Assembly (NCBI RefSeq): GCF_029961155.1
Contig: NZ_JASBRH010000016.1
Span: forward strand, 24,435-88,434
Length of the DNA: 64,000 nucleotides
From: Pontibacterium granulatum
Lineage (GTDB): Bacteria > Pseudomonadota > Gammaproteobacteria > Pseudomonadales > Balneatricaceae
Direction of reading: 5' to 3'
Every line of letters begins with the position of its first letter. Position 1 is the stretch's first letter. The notes beneath the pieces are model-generated. The model saw nothing but the letters and a program-made list of their open reading frames with translations. It made no database searches and was not told where the DNA came from. Of this stretch, positions 31,987 through 40,951 are shown in pieces. The position numbers and the translations under genes are program-made.

Positions 31987-33402
31987 ATGACTGAATTGAC
32001 TCAGAATCCGGCTGTCGGATCTGCAGCGTCTGATGACTCGAAAGCTGGCCACCCAATGTGGTCTTCCCGACTGGCCTTTATCCTGGCGGCCAGTGGTTCC
32101 GCGGTGGGCCTGGGGAATATCTGGAAATTCCCATACATCACCGGGGAGAACGGTGGTGGTGCATTCGTACTGGTCTATCTGCTTTGTATCGCCCTGATCG
32201 GTATCCCGATCATGGTGGCGGAGGTGGCGATCGGTCGTCGCGGTGGCTGCAGCCCGATCAACAGCATGCGCAAACTGGCCTCACGTGATGGTCTCTCCAA
32301 ACGCTGGGTATGGCTCGGCGGTATGGGTATGATCGCCTCGTTCCTGATCCTGTCGTTCTACTCCGTAATCGGTGGCTGGGCGCTGGCGTACGTGGGTAAC
32401 TCGGCGGGTGGCCTGTTTGTGGGCGCGAGCTCCGAATCCATCGGCGCGATGTTTGGTGGCCTGCTGTCTGATCCGTACACCCTTTTGATGTGGCACTCTC
32501 TGTTTATGGTGCTGGTGATCATGATCGTGGCACGTGGTGTCAGCTCCGGTATGGAGAAAGCGATCAATATCCTGATGCCACTTCTGTTTGCGCTGATTCT
32601 GGTGATGGTGGGTTACGCCATGAGTACCGACAGCTTTGGCGCGGGCTTCAGCTTCCTGTTCTCCCCGGACTTCTCCAAACTGACCACTGAAGGTGTACTG
32701 ACCGCACTGGGTCATGCGTTCTTCACTCTCAGCCTGGGTATGGGCGTAATGATGGCGTACGGCTCTTACCTGCCGAAAAACGTATCTATCGTTAAAACAG
32801 CGTTCACCGTATCCGTCGTGGATACCGTAGTAGCGCTACTGGCCGGTCTGGCAATCTTCCCTCTGGTGTTCTCTAACGGCATGGAGCCGGGCGCAGGTCC
32901 GGGCCTGATCTTCCAGACCCTGCCAATCGCCTTTGGTCAGATGCCAGGTGGTGTACTGTTCGGCACCCTGTTCTTCGTCCTGCTGGTGGTCGCCGCAGTA
33001 ACCTCTGCGATCTCTCTGCTGGAGCCGGTTGTAGAGTGGTTTGAAGAGCAGAAGGGTATCAACCGTCTGAACGGTGCGTTGATCGGTGGTTTGAGCATCT
33101 GGGCGCTGGGCATCCTGACCATCCTGTCCCTGAACGAATGGTCCGGCTTCCACCCACTGGGTATGTTCGAGCGCTTCGAAGGTAAGACCATCTTCGACCT
33201 GCTGGACTACGTAACCGCGAACCTGATGATGCCTCTGGGCGGCCTGTTCATCGCACTGTTTATGGGCTGGTTTATGTCCAAGCAGGCGGCTGAAAACGAG
33301 CTGTCTATCGGTAACGGCGCGGCGTTCAAACTGTTTATGTTTATCCTGCGTTTCGTGACTCCAGCAGCTGTACTGGTGGTGTTTGTTTACAACTTGATGT
33401 AA
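31987..33402 (+). CDS. NSS-family sodium-dependent amino-acid symporter
   Basis: The 471-residue transporter has eleven or twelve membrane helices and the family signature ASGSAVGLGNIWKFPYI in the first helix (the unwound substrate and Na+ site). GGWALAYV and FFTLSLGMGVMMAYGSYLP are also diagnostic. LeuT-fold NSS proteins import amino acids with Na+. Placed after the dehydrogenase and oxidoreductase, it likely supplies their branched or aromatic amino acids. The ATG follows AAGATGGAGACTTCAA. Confidence 0.93.
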   Translation: MTELTQNPAVGSAASDDSKAGHPMWSSRLAFILAASGSAVGLGNIWKFPYITGENGGGAFVLVYLLCIALIGIPIMVAEVAIGRRGGCSPINSMRKLASRDGLSKRWVWLGGMGMIASFLILSFYSVIGGWALAYVGNSAGGLFVGASSESIGAMFGGLLSDPYTLLMWHSLFMVLVIMIVARGVSSGMEKAINILMPLLFALILVMVGYAMSTDSFGAGFSFLFSPDFSKLTTEGVLTALGHAFFTLSLGMGVMMAYGSYLPKNVSIVKTAFTVSVVDTVVALLAGLAIFPLVFSNGMEPGAGPGLIFQTLPIAFGQMPGGVLFGTLFFVLLVVAAVTSAISLLEPVVEWFEEQKGINRLNGALIGGLSIWALGILTILSLNEWSGFHPLGMFERFEGKTIFDLLDYVTANLMMPLGGLFIALFMGWFMSKQAAENELSIGNGAAFKLFMFILRFVTPAAVLVVFVYNLM

Positions 33403-33431
33403 GTCGCTGGAATAAGTTTTCTCTCCCCCAC

Positions 33432-33463
33432 AAAGCCCGTCTCTGAGAAGAGGCGGGCTTTTT
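33432..33463 (+). terminator. Rho-independent terminator
   Basis: GCCCGTCTCT pairs with AGAGGCGGGC over ten positions with one T-G wobble and a GAGA loop, followed by five T. It closes the NSS transporter gene. Confidence 0.93.
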
Positions 33464-33804
33464 CTTTGGTTTTCGGTATGAAGGGCACAATTGCATCAGC
33501 AGCTTGGCCACATGGAGTGTTGTATCGCACCCGTCAGGAACTAGACGCTCAGCTTGTCAACACTTCCCTTGTTACCGTTGCATAACTTATCATCGGCACC
33601 CCACCGGAACTGCTTGCTGGCGCTATATATGAGTTCAGGTTGGGACTAGCGCTAACGCCCTGTCGAATCCAATCTTGCGTACAAGCGTGAGCGACTGACC
33701 TGACAGATCGGATTGGTAAAAGCAGTATTCTGTAACGCTTTCTGAAGACATGGTACAGAGCTGATCAGAGGTCTAACTGGCGCCTTAACAGGAAGGGATT
33801 TCTT
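33464..33804. other. Intergenic region before the BASS transporter
   Basis: No gene is supported here. Short complementary words (CTGTC/GACAG and CCAATC/GATTGG between 33660 and 33716) are arranged in interlocked rather than nested order, so no simple hairpin results. The region should contain the promoter for the leader ORF and BASS gene, but no clear -35/-10 pair stands out. Confidence 0.45.
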
Positions 33805-33882
33805 ATGATGGATTTTTTGTTTGATGGTATCTCAGAGAAAGGCATGCATCGTCGGTTTTTGGTGCCGGTGAGATTGGTATGA
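33805..33882 (+). CDS. Possible 25-residue leader ORF overlapping the BASS start
   Basis: ATG 33805 follows AGGAAGG at eight bases. The frame encodes 25 residues (MMDFLFDGISEKGMHRRFLV onwards) and its TGA overlaps the ATG of the transporter (ATGA). This is the geometry of translational coupling. The peptide has no recognisable family and its sequence may not matter. Confidence 0.5.
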   Translation: MMDFLFDGISEKGMHRRFLVPVRLV

Positions 33883-34802
33883 AGAAGTTTATAGAGCGTA
33901 ACTTTAATTTGGTTCTGTTCCTTTCTCTGATTGTTGGGATGACAGTCCCCGGTATCGAACACGTACCCAATTTCGTTGTGTCTGTGCTTCTGGGGACTAT
34001 CGTATTCTTCCTATGTTCTAAGATATCGCTATCTGAAATTAAAGCGATTTCGGTAAAAGAGGTTTCAGCCTTTTACGTTGCCCGCTTTATTGCGCTTCCC
34101 GTCGGGATGTTTTATCTGGCTAACCTGGTTGTGCCTCAATATGCAGTTGGTGTCTTGCTTCTGGCCCTCATGCCTGCTGGGATCAGTACGCCGGTATTTG
34201 TGAGTACACAGAAGGGCAATGTATCACTTGCCTTCCTGCTAATGCTGGCATCCAGCTTGTTAGCGCCGGTTGTGGTGCCGATGGTGTTTGCGTTCAGTCA
34301 TTCTGATACCGAGATCGAGCTGTTAGGGATCTTCTACACCCTGACTTCCGTCATCCTGGTGCCGTTTGCTGCCTACTTTGCACTCAACGCTGTCCGCCCT
34401 CAGGTTAAACCCTTTATCGAACGCAATAACGCGTTTGTGTCGGTGGTGTTTTTGGGGATTATTGTTGCCGTTGTTATATCCAAGCAACGAGAAGAGTTTC
34501 TCTCAAGCTACAACGCCTTTGCTGTCGTTGTGGCCATTCTGAGTTTGATGTTCTTGCTCTTTTACCTGTTTGGTTGGCTGTTTACAGGTCGGCGGGGTAA
34601 GCGAGAAGATAAAGTTTGTTATTCATTCAGTTCTGGCGCTAACAATACTGCGGTAGGCATCAACCTGGCGTTGATCTATTTCTCGGCGGATACCGTCTTC
34701 TTCATGGTCTTGAGTGAGCTGACCTGGGTGTTGGCAATACCGATGTTCAACTTCATCTTGCGGCGATATCAAACAGTATCCTATTCAGGATCCGAAGCTT
34801 AA
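33879..34802 (+). CDS. BASS-like (bile acid:sodium symporter fold) transporter
   Basis: The 307-residue protein has about ten membrane helices. It shows BASS-superfamily patterns: LMPAGISTPVFVSTQKGNVSLAF in the first half and SFSSGANNTAVGINLALIYF (crossover helix) in the second. Substrates in this superfamily range from organic anions to arsenite; none can be assigned. The base composition is AT-richer than its neighbours. It may be translated from the overlapping leader ORF or from GGTGAG just before the ATG. Confidence 0.82.
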   Translation: MKKFIERNFNLVLFLSLIVGMTVPGIEHVPNFVVSVLLGTIVFFLCSKISLSEIKAISVKEVSAFYVARFIALPVGMFYLANLVVPQYAVGVLLLALMPAGISTPVFVSTQKGNVSLAFLLMLASSLLAPVVVPMVFAFSHSDTEIELLGIFYTLTSVILVPFAAYFALNAVRPQVKPFIERNNAFVSVVFLGIIVAVVISKQREEFLSSYNAFAVVVAILSLMFLLFYLFGWLFTGRRGKREDKVCYSFSSGANNTAVGINLALIYFSADTVFFMVLSELTWVLAIPMFNFILRRYQTVSYSGSEA

Positions 34803-34875
34803 CCAGGTTAGATTACGCTCCATCTATTGGGATCGAGGGTGCGTTAGGCGTTGCTAACGCACCCAATGGATCTAT

Positions 34876-36306
34876 CTAACGGGAGGGGTTGCTCGCAGGC
34901 TTTGTACCTGACGGGCGGCGGCGTCTTCTGCGCTTTGGCGCATCCGCATTTCCCGCCGGAGCGGCTTTCTTACCGCCACGAGATGCTGGCTGTTGCCCTT
35001 CGCCGGATGTGGCCGGTTTTTTCACATGCTTCTTGTTCTTACCCGTTGGCTTATGCCCACGTGCAGTTTCACCAGAGCGTTGTCCGTCACTGTGTTCAAC
35101 ACGCGGTGGGCGGCGTTTCTTCTGTTTGTTGACGCGTTTCTTGCCTGTATCCAGGCGTGACTCCGGCAGTACGTGCACTGGATCAAAGCCGGGGATGATT
35201 TCGCGGGTCAGTAACTTGCCGATCAGCTTTTCGATATCCATCAGCTGCTTATGTTCGTCGGCGCTGACCAGGGAGACCGCTTGTCCTGTCGCCCCGGCAC
35301 GACCGGTGCGCCCGATACGGTGCACGTAGTCAGCAGGGACGTTGGGCAGGTCAAAGTTCACCACCTGCGGCAACTGATCGATATCGAGTCCGCGAGCGGC
35401 GATATCGGTAGCCACCAGTACCTGCAGTTTTCCGTTTTTAAACTCGTCTAGCGCGCGGGTACGTGCGCCCTGGCTTTTGTTGCCGTGGATAGCCGATGCG
35501 CTGATCTCTTGGCTTTCCAGATGGCGGGTCAGGCGGTTGGCACCGTGTTTGGTGCGGGTGAAGACCAGCACCTGCGTCCAGTTGTGCTCATTGATCAGCT
35601 GGGTGAGCAGGGCGGATTTCTTTTTCTTGTCGACCGGGCAGATCCACTGCTTCACGGTTTTGGCAGTAGTGTTACGTGGAGTCACGGAGATCTCTACAGG
35701 ATCACGTACCAAACCTTTTGCCAACGTACGGATCTCGTCCGAGAAGGTGGCTGAGAAGAGCAGGTTCTGTCGGTTCGTTGGCAGTACCGCCAGAATTTTG
35801 CGGATATCATGCACAAAACCCATATCGAGCATGCGGTCGGCTTCGTCGAGGACCAGCACTTCCAATTGGTTAAATTTCACCGCGCTCTGGTTGTAGAGAT
35901 CCAGCAGGCGCCCCGGTGTAGCAATCAGCACATCCGCACCACGGCGCAGGGCCTGCATCTGTGGATTGATCTTCACACCGCCGTATACCACGGTGGATCG
36001 TAGCGGTAGGTGCTTACCATAGGCAGCAACGCTGTCGCCAACCTGGGCGGCGAGTTCGCGGGTCGGTGTCAGTACCAGTGCGCGTGCCTGATTAGCGGTC
36101 GCGCGTTGGCCGCTGGATAAACGTTCCAGCAGCGGTAGGGTGAAGCCTGCGGTTTTACCGGTGCCGGTTTGCGCGGCAGCCATCACATCCCGGCCTTCGA
36201 TTACCGCAGGTATCGCCTGGGCCTGGATTGGTGATGGTGTGTCATATCCCTGATCCGCAATGGCATCAAGAATAGCGGGAGAAAGGCCGAGATCGGCAAA
36301 TGTCAT
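34876..36306 (-). CDS. rhlE: DEAD-box RNA helicase RhlE
   Basis: The 476-residue ATP-dependent RNA helicase shows, in order, AQTGTGKTA (motif I), [21 protein letters not shown] (motif II), SATFS (III), DIAARGLDI (V) and [10 protein letters not shown] (VI). The C-terminal 100 residues are a basic, disordered tail ([20 protein letters not shown]), typical of RhlE. Family members act in ribosome assembly and RNA decay at low temperature. Just upstream of its start is the palindrome CGTTAC-C-GTAACG (36337-36349), of unknown role. Confidence 0.94.
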   Translation of the reverse strand: MTFADLGLSPAILDAIADQGYDTPSPIQAQAIPAVIEGRDVMAAAQTGTGKTAGFTLPLLERLSSGQRATANQARALVLTPTRELAAQVGDSVAAYGKHLPLRSTVVYGGVKINPQMQALRRGADVLIATPGRLLDLYNQSAVKFNQLEVLVLDEADRMLDMGFVHDIRKILAVLPTNRQNLLFSATFSDEIRTLAKGLVRDPVEISVTPRNTTAKTVKQWICPVDKKKKSALLTQLINEHNWTQVLVFTRTKHGANRLTRHLESQEISASAIHGNKSQGARTRALDEFKNGKLQVLVATDIAARGLDIDQLPQVVNFDLPNVPADYVHRIGRTGRAGATGQAVSLVSADEHKQLMDIEKLIGKLLTREIIPGFDPVHVLPESRLDTGKKRVNKQKKRRPPRVEHSDGQRSGETARGHKPTGKNKKHVKKPATSGEGQQPASRGGKKAAPAGNADAPKRRRRRRPSGTKPASNPSR

Positions 36307-36566
36307 AGGTAGTTCTCAAATCTAGAAAGGGCTCAGCGTTACCGTAACGGTGTTGTGAGTCCTGAAAAAATACTGGGTGAATACGTGAAGGCTGGATGTA
36401 TAAAAGGCCAAGCCGCGTATTGTGCACTATTTACGGTGCTTATGCGCTAATTGCCTTGCTTTGTTTTCTATTTAAGGCTGTTTTCAGCGTTTAGGTGCCA
36501 AATTGTTCAAGCGCTGGTCATCCATTTCCGATATGCTTTGCGTTTTTACCAACGTCACGAATTGCT

Positions 36567-36953
36567 ATGACCACTCCAGACTTCGAAACCATCCAGAAAT
36601 ACAACGCCGAGCAGCTCTACAGTCACTTTGTAAGCGAAGCTGCGACCCACAAGCAGATCTGGATTCTGACCGATGAGTACGGCAGTGTGATGCTGAACAC
36701 TGATGACGAAGACTGTGTGCCGGTGTGGCCGTCTAAAGAGCTGGCTGAAGCCTGGGCAACCGGTGAGTGGTCCGATTGTAAGGCGGAAGCGATCTCGCTG
36801 AAGAAATGGCACAGCCGCTGGACAGGTGGTCTGGAAGAGGATGGTTTTGCGGTGGTGATCTGTCCGATTGAAGAGCAGGATGGATTGGTGGTTTATCCGG
36901 AAGAACTGGATAAAGCGCTAGAGAAGAAAGCACGCAAACTCGCGGATAAATAA
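36567..36953 (+). CDS. DUF2750 family protein
   Basis: From ATG 36567 the protein is 128 residues: an N-terminal helix (YNAEQLYSHFVSEAATHKQIWIL) followed by VPVWPSKELAEAWATGEWSDCKAEAISLKKW, which is the DUF2750 core. The family is a small cytoplasmic protein of unknown function. An in-frame ATG 72 bases upstream gives residues with no coding character, so it was rejected. Confidence 0.85.
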   Translation: MTTPDFETIQKYNAEQLYSHFVSEAATHKQIWILTDEYGSVMLNTDDEDCVPVWPSKELAEAWATGEWSDCKAEAISLKKWHSRWTGGLEEDGFAVVICPIEEQDGLVVYPEELDKALEKKARKLADK

Positions 36954-37004
36954 GCGCTGAGCTTTGAGATATGCCTCCAGCGGTCGCCGGAGGCAGTGTG
37001 GGGA

Positions 37005-38033
37005 TCAATTCTCGATCTGGCAGGCCATCATCTCGCGTTCGATCAGTTCCCAATCTAACGCGCGTGGGCTGATAATTTCGATACGGGAATCACGGCGGTA
37101 GGCGACCTTGTCAAAATCGTGTTCGTCCTGAACCCGATTGAAGAATACCCATGCGCTACCAATGCGGATCACGCCTTTAATGCGGTTGATCCCTTCAAGT
37201 CCGTTTAGGATTTTCTCCAGTTCCCAGTAATCGAAGCAGTCATCGCGGTGGAAGATCCAGCCGCAGCTGAAGAAGCCGCTACCGTTGCCGGTTTTACGGA
37301 TCGGTTGGCCAGGTTCTGGCAAAGCCTCGATCTTTGTTTCGTGTTGGTGGTTATGACCATGACCATGTTTGTGATGGTGATTAGCGCCATGCGCATTTGG
37401 GAACTGCGCGCTGAGCTGACCGTTTCGCACCAGGTCCAGCAGGGGCGGATCGATAATCCCCTGGGTGGTACGGCCTACATGCTGTTTGGGTGGGAACATA
37501 TTGTCGAGACTGGTTTCGGCAACCTCTATCAGTGCTTCATCTGCCAGGTCGCATTTGTTAACCAGTACCACATCCGCCAGGTTGAGCTGGTCCTGAAAGG
37601 TTTCGTTTCCGATGACCTCTTCTTGTTCGAGTAAACGTGGGTCCAGCAGACAAATGGTTGCACGTAGGTCGAGCACATCCTTGAAGGAGGGGCCCATGAG
37701 GGTGTCGATGATCCCCTCCGGGTGACCAATGCCGGTGGGCTCGATAATCAGTCGGTCGGGGTTCGCACGCTCTATCAGCATAGCCAGCGTTGTTTTCAGC
37801 GAAGCGCCTATTGCACAACACATGCAACCTCCGGCCAGCTCCTTAACATGCAGGCCATCCTGATCTGGCAGCATCTCCTGATCGATACCCACCTGACCAA
37901 ACTCATTGACCAGCACGGCCCAGGATTCGCCCTCGGGCTTGTTGGCCAGCAGCGCATTGATTGCAGTGGTTTTTCCGACGCCGAGGAATCCGGTGATAAT
38001 GTTGGTGGGGATGGCTCTGTGTTGCTCGTTCAT
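37005..38033 (-). CDS. COG0523 (CobW/ZigA/YeiR-like) metal-handling GTPase
   Basis: The 342-residue G3E GTPase has the P-loop GFLGVGKTT (residues 15-23), the metal-binding GGCMCC (CxCC, Cys70/72/73), the GTP-specificity motif VNKCDLAD, and a His-rich stretch near residue 215 (HHHKHGHGHNHQHE). The C-terminal CobW_C domain ends the protein. Members such as ZigA/ZNG1 are zinc metallochaperones made in zinc shortage; others deliver metal to cobalamin or nitrile hydratase systems. A palindrome like a Zur site lies directly upstream, favouring the zinc role. Confidence 0.92.
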   Translation of the reverse strand: MNEQHRAIPTNIITGFLGVGKTTAINALLANKPEGESWAVLVNEFGQVGIDQEMLPDQDGLHVKELAGGCMCCAIGASLKTTLAMLIERANPDRLIIEPTGIGHPEGIIDTLMGPSFKDVLDLRATICLLDPRLLEQEEVIGNETFQDQLNLADVVLVNKCDLADEALIEVAETSLDNMFPPKQHVGRTTQGIIDPPLLDLVRNGQLSAQFPNAHGANHHHKHGHGHNHQHETKIEALPEPGQPIRKTGNGSGFFSCGWIFHRDDCFDYWELEKILNGLEGINRIKGVIRIGSAWVFFNRVQDEHDFDKVAYRRDSRIEIISPRALDWELIEREMMACQIEN

Positions 38034-38043
38034 AATTGCTCTT

Positions 38044-38058
38044 TGTTATTCTGTAACA
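38044..38058 (-). promoter_or_regulatory. Candidate Zur-binding palindrome
   Basis: TGTTAT-TCT-GTAACA is a 15-base palindrome, mismatched only at the inner pair, 11-25 bases before the COG0523 start codon. It matches the gammaproteobacterial Zur pattern TGTTATA-n-TATAACA at the outer five bases of each arm. The place overlaps the ribosome-binding region, suited to repression. Confidence 0.55.
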
Positions 38059-38409
38059 TCCGCGTTCATCTTCAGGGTTATAGAGCATCAGGTCAAACCG
38101 GAGTGTCGTTTTATGATGTTTTGTGTTCGTTAATAGTTTGCAGAATTTTGGGCCTGCGGGTTATCCGTATTCCGACATCTTTTTTGTTTTGCCAACATCA
38201 CAAGTTGTTGTGATTGCTTCTGGCCTGAGAACATCCAGAGGCGGGGCGTAGGATCCTTTTCATGCTGTCGGATGAGGTAGGGGAGAGTGGTGCGTGCGAC
38301 CCGATAGCTAGGGTGAGTGAAGATTTGTTGTAGGGTAGCCATTTAGGCTACCGGCAGCGTAAACGCTGCCCTACATCGGCTTCCGTAAATGGCGGGGGTA
38401 GGCATGTTG
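38059..38409. other. Intergenic region between the MFS and COG0523 genes
   Basis: No gene is supported; a 70-residue reverse-strand frame lacks coding character. The region contains the perfect interrupted palindrome ATCACAA-gttg-TTGTGAT (38197-38214), a possible regulator site, and one copy of a three-armed repeat (38329-38375, listed separately). Confidence 0.5.
38329..38375. repeat. Three-armed inverted-repeat element, copy 1
   Basis: An outer stem TGTAGGG/CCCTACA encloses two hairpins: AGCC-attta-GGCT and GCAGCG-taaa-CGCTGC, joined by CCG. The fold is a cloverleaf-like three-way junction. A second copy lies 6.3 kb away at 44644-44689. Confidence 0.88.
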
Positions 38410-39693
38410 TCATGTGAGTGGCCTGATACGGCCTGCATGTCTGGCGCCTTCTTTCACATTCACCTGAACCAACAAACCCGTACCGGCAATAAACAGTATC
38501 AATACCGATAGAATCGCCACCCGATGATCTCCGGTCACCAGTGCCGTCCAGCCAACCAGCAACGGCCCAATAACCGCCGCAAACTTCCCAACCATGTTGT
38601 AAAAACCAAAAAACTCAGCCGTCTGGTCCGCAGGGATCAACCGCGTATAAAGTGATCGGCTTAACGCCTGCACACCCCCTTGAACCAAGCCAATTACCCC
38701 TGCCAGTAGATAGAACTGCCACGCCGTGTGCATCCAATAGCTATATACAGTGACCAGGATATAGATACCGATGGCGATCAGGATGCCGCGCTTGGCGCCA
38801 ACCTGCTCTCCGATCCGGCCAAAGGCAATAGCGGCGGGAAAACCGATAAACTGGGTGATTAAAAGGGCGCTGATCAGGTCGCTAAACTCCAATCCGATCG
38901 CCAGCCCGTAGTCCGTGGCCATGCGGACGATGGTGTCTACACCGTCTATGTAAAGCCAGTAGCCCAGCAGAAACATAAAGGTATGGGGCAGCTTGGGAAT
39001 CTGTTTGACGGTGGTCAGCAATTGTCTGCCCGCATCGCGGATACCTTCCGATGCATTTTTGCCGGATCCATCCGGCTCTTTCACAAACAGGATGAGAGGA
39101 ATGCTGAATAGCAGCCACCAGACTGCGGTTAGCACAAAAGCGCACAGCATCGCGTCGATGCTCTTAGCGAAGCCGAAATCAGTTGGATGTAGCACAATCC
39201 AGACGTTGGCTGCGAAAAGCAAACCGCCTCCCAGATAGCCCAAGCCAAAGCCCAGCGCAGAGATCCGGTCGACCTGTTGTTTAGGCGCGACGACGCACAG
39301 CAGGGAATCGTAAAACAGGTTGCTGCCCGAGAACCCGATAATGGCGATAAGGTACAACATTGCGGCGAGCCGCCACTGTCCTTGAGTGATCCCATAGAGT
39401 GCACTGGTTGCTACGATCCCCAAGCACGCGGCGATCATAAGAAACCCTTTACGCTTGCCCAATTGATCGGCAATGGCACCCAGAAGTGGGGAGAGCAGTG
39501 CAACGATTAGACTGGCGACCGAGTTGGTCAACCCCAGGTAGTAAGTGCTTTCCGTGGCGGGGAGTTCCTGTGCCCAATACTGCTTAAATACCAATGGGAA
39601 AAAGCCGGTGATCACCACCATGGCAAATGCGCTGTTGGCCCAATCGTAAAAGGCCCAGGACCAGATGGATCTGTTGTCCGGGGAGTGCGCCAT
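38410..39693 (-). CDS. UMF1-type MFS transporter
   Basis: The 427-residue protein has twelve membrane helices and opens with SWAFYDWANSAFAMVVITGFFP, the signature of the UMF1/Atg22-like branch of the major facilitator superfamily. Other landmarks are LLSPLLGAIADQLGKRKG (the loop 2-3 motif A) and QALSRSLYTRLIPADQTAEFFGFYNMVGK. Atg22 exports amino acids from the yeast vacuole; bacterial substrates are not established. It stands alone. Confidence 0.9.
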   Translation of the reverse strand: MAHSPDNRSIWSWAFYDWANSAFAMVVITGFFPLVFKQYWAQELPATESTYYLGLTNSVASLIVALLSPLLGAIADQLGKRKGFLMIAACLGIVATSALYGITQGQWRLAAMLYLIAIIGFSGSNLFYDSLLCVVAPKQQVDRISALGFGLGYLGGGLLFAANVWIVLHPTDFGFAKSIDAMLCAFVLTAVWWLLFSIPLILFVKEPDGSGKNASEGIRDAGRQLLTTVKQIPKLPHTFMFLLGYWLYIDGVDTIVRMATDYGLAIGLEFSDLISALLITQFIGFPAAIAFGRIGEQVGAKRGILIAIGIYILVTVYSYWMHTAWQFYLLAGVIGLVQGGVQALSRSLYTRLIPADQTAEFFGFYNMVGKFAAVIGPLLVGWTALVTGDHRVAILSVLILFIAGTGLLVQVNVKEGARHAGRIRPLT

Positions 39694-39848
39694 CCTGAAT
39701 ACTCTCGCCTGACTGGAGGAGACTATCAGTAATAATGGCAGGTATTTCTGAGGAAGAGGGAGATTTAGCGATGCCTAGGGAAGGTGCGAACAAGTCCCTA
39801 GGGTGCAATAGCGAAACGTATTGCTCCCTATCTATCAATTGGCAGGCG

Positions 39849-40112
39849 TTATTTCTGCTTATCTTTATCCACCGGATAACACGCCACACCGGTCGAGTTG
39901 GTTTCACCCGCGACAAACACACAACGCGTATTTGGGTTGTCCTTCGGTGTCCACTCGTACACACGCACGTTATAGCCGTAGGTTTCCAGTTTGTAGGCCG
40001 CGGTTGGCTCAACGGAGTCCCAGGTGCCGGTGGCGATCTGGTCGAACAGACCTGCGTGTGCAGTGAAAGTGAGGGCGCCAAGCAGGGCACCGAAAAGCAG
40101 TTGCTTCTTCAT
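39849..40112 (-). CDS. Small secreted hypothetical protein
   Basis: From ATG 40112 (AAGGACCTTCACC upstream) the protein is 87 residues with a clear signal peptide (KKQLLFGALLGALTFTAHA, cleaved after AHA). The mature part of about 67 residues contains two Cys (NTRCVFVAG, GVACYPVDK) that could form a disulfide, and a YGYNVRVYEWTPKDN stretch. No family is recognised. It is probably periplasmic. Confidence 0.82.
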   Translation of the reverse strand: MKKQLLFGALLGALTFTAHAGLFDQIATGTWDSVEPTAAYKLETYGYNVRVYEWTPKDNPNTRCVFVAGETNSTGVACYPVDKDKQK

Positions 40113-40192
40113 GGTGAAGGTCCTTAATGCGTTAAATCTTGCCGGTACTTTACCGGCTTCGATCTGCAACTGCCAATGCGCGGGATGGAGTG

Positions 40193-40813
40193 TTAACCGG
40201 CAGCCAACCAGATACCCACACCGATCATCAGGGAGCCGGCGATGCGGTTCATCAGTTTGACGTTGCCCCGATCCATCAGCAGGTGACGCAAGGCCTTACC
40301 GCCACTGGCGTAGATCAGCAGGCACATGAATTCCAGTAGCAGGATCATTGCCACGAGAACGCTTAGCTGGGGTGCCAGCGGTTGGCTCTGATCGAGAAAC
40401 GGAGGCAGCAGGGTAATAAAAAATGCCCAGCCTTTGGGGTTGGCGATGGCGGTGATAAAGCCATTCAGCGCCAGTTGCATGTTGCCCTGAACCACTATTT
40501 CCACGCCGGGTTCGGGCATCACCAGTTTGCCTTTGGATTGCCACATCTGAATGCCTAGCCAGCCCAGATAAGCGCCACCGCCCAGCTTCAGAACGATAAA
40601 GGCTTCCGGAAACTGAAGCATCAGCGCTGCAACGCCCAGTGCCGCGGCGGAGGCTACAAGGCCTACGCCGATCAGTTCACCCCACATCATATGCAGGCTG
40701 CGTCGGACTCCCACGGACATTCCCAGGCTGAGTGCCAGTGTCATACACATCCCCGGTGTGATGGATACGAAAAAGAAGGTGGGGATAAATAGGGAAAGCA
40801 GTGCGAGAGACAT
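40193..40813 (-). CDS. LysE/RhtB family amino-acid exporter
   Basis: The 206-residue inner-membrane protein has six helices and the family start FFFVSITPGMCMTLALSLGMSVG, then GGAYLGWLGIQMW and GFITAIANPKGWAFFITLLPPF, all diagnostic of the RhtB/LysE superfamily. It would export amino acids or related metabolites; the substrate is unknown. It stands alone upstream of the small secreted protein on the same strand. Confidence 0.93.
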   Translation of the reverse strand: MSLALLSLFIPTFFFVSITPGMCMTLALSLGMSVGVRRSLHMMWGELIGVGLVASAAALGVAALMLQFPEAFIVLKLGGGAYLGWLGIQMWQSKGKLVMPEPGVEIVVQGNMQLALNGFITAIANPKGWAFFITLLPPFLDQSQPLAPQLSVLVAMILLLEFMCLLIYASGGKALRHLLMDRGNVKLMNRIAGSLMIGVGIWLAAG

Positions 40814-40951
40814 CCTTACCTCAGTGGTGATTCATTAGACGATGGTCGAGTCTACTACCGTGATAAAGCGGAAGAAAGAGCCTCGCAATAATTCTGTCAG
40901 CAAAACTGGTCTATATTTTGTGCAGCGCACAAAAAAAGATCGAGGTAAGTT

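Noticed and set aside
38130..38342. 70-residue minus-strand frame between the MFS and COG0523 genes
   Set aside because: It runs over the three-armed repeat and a palindrome, and has no coding character.
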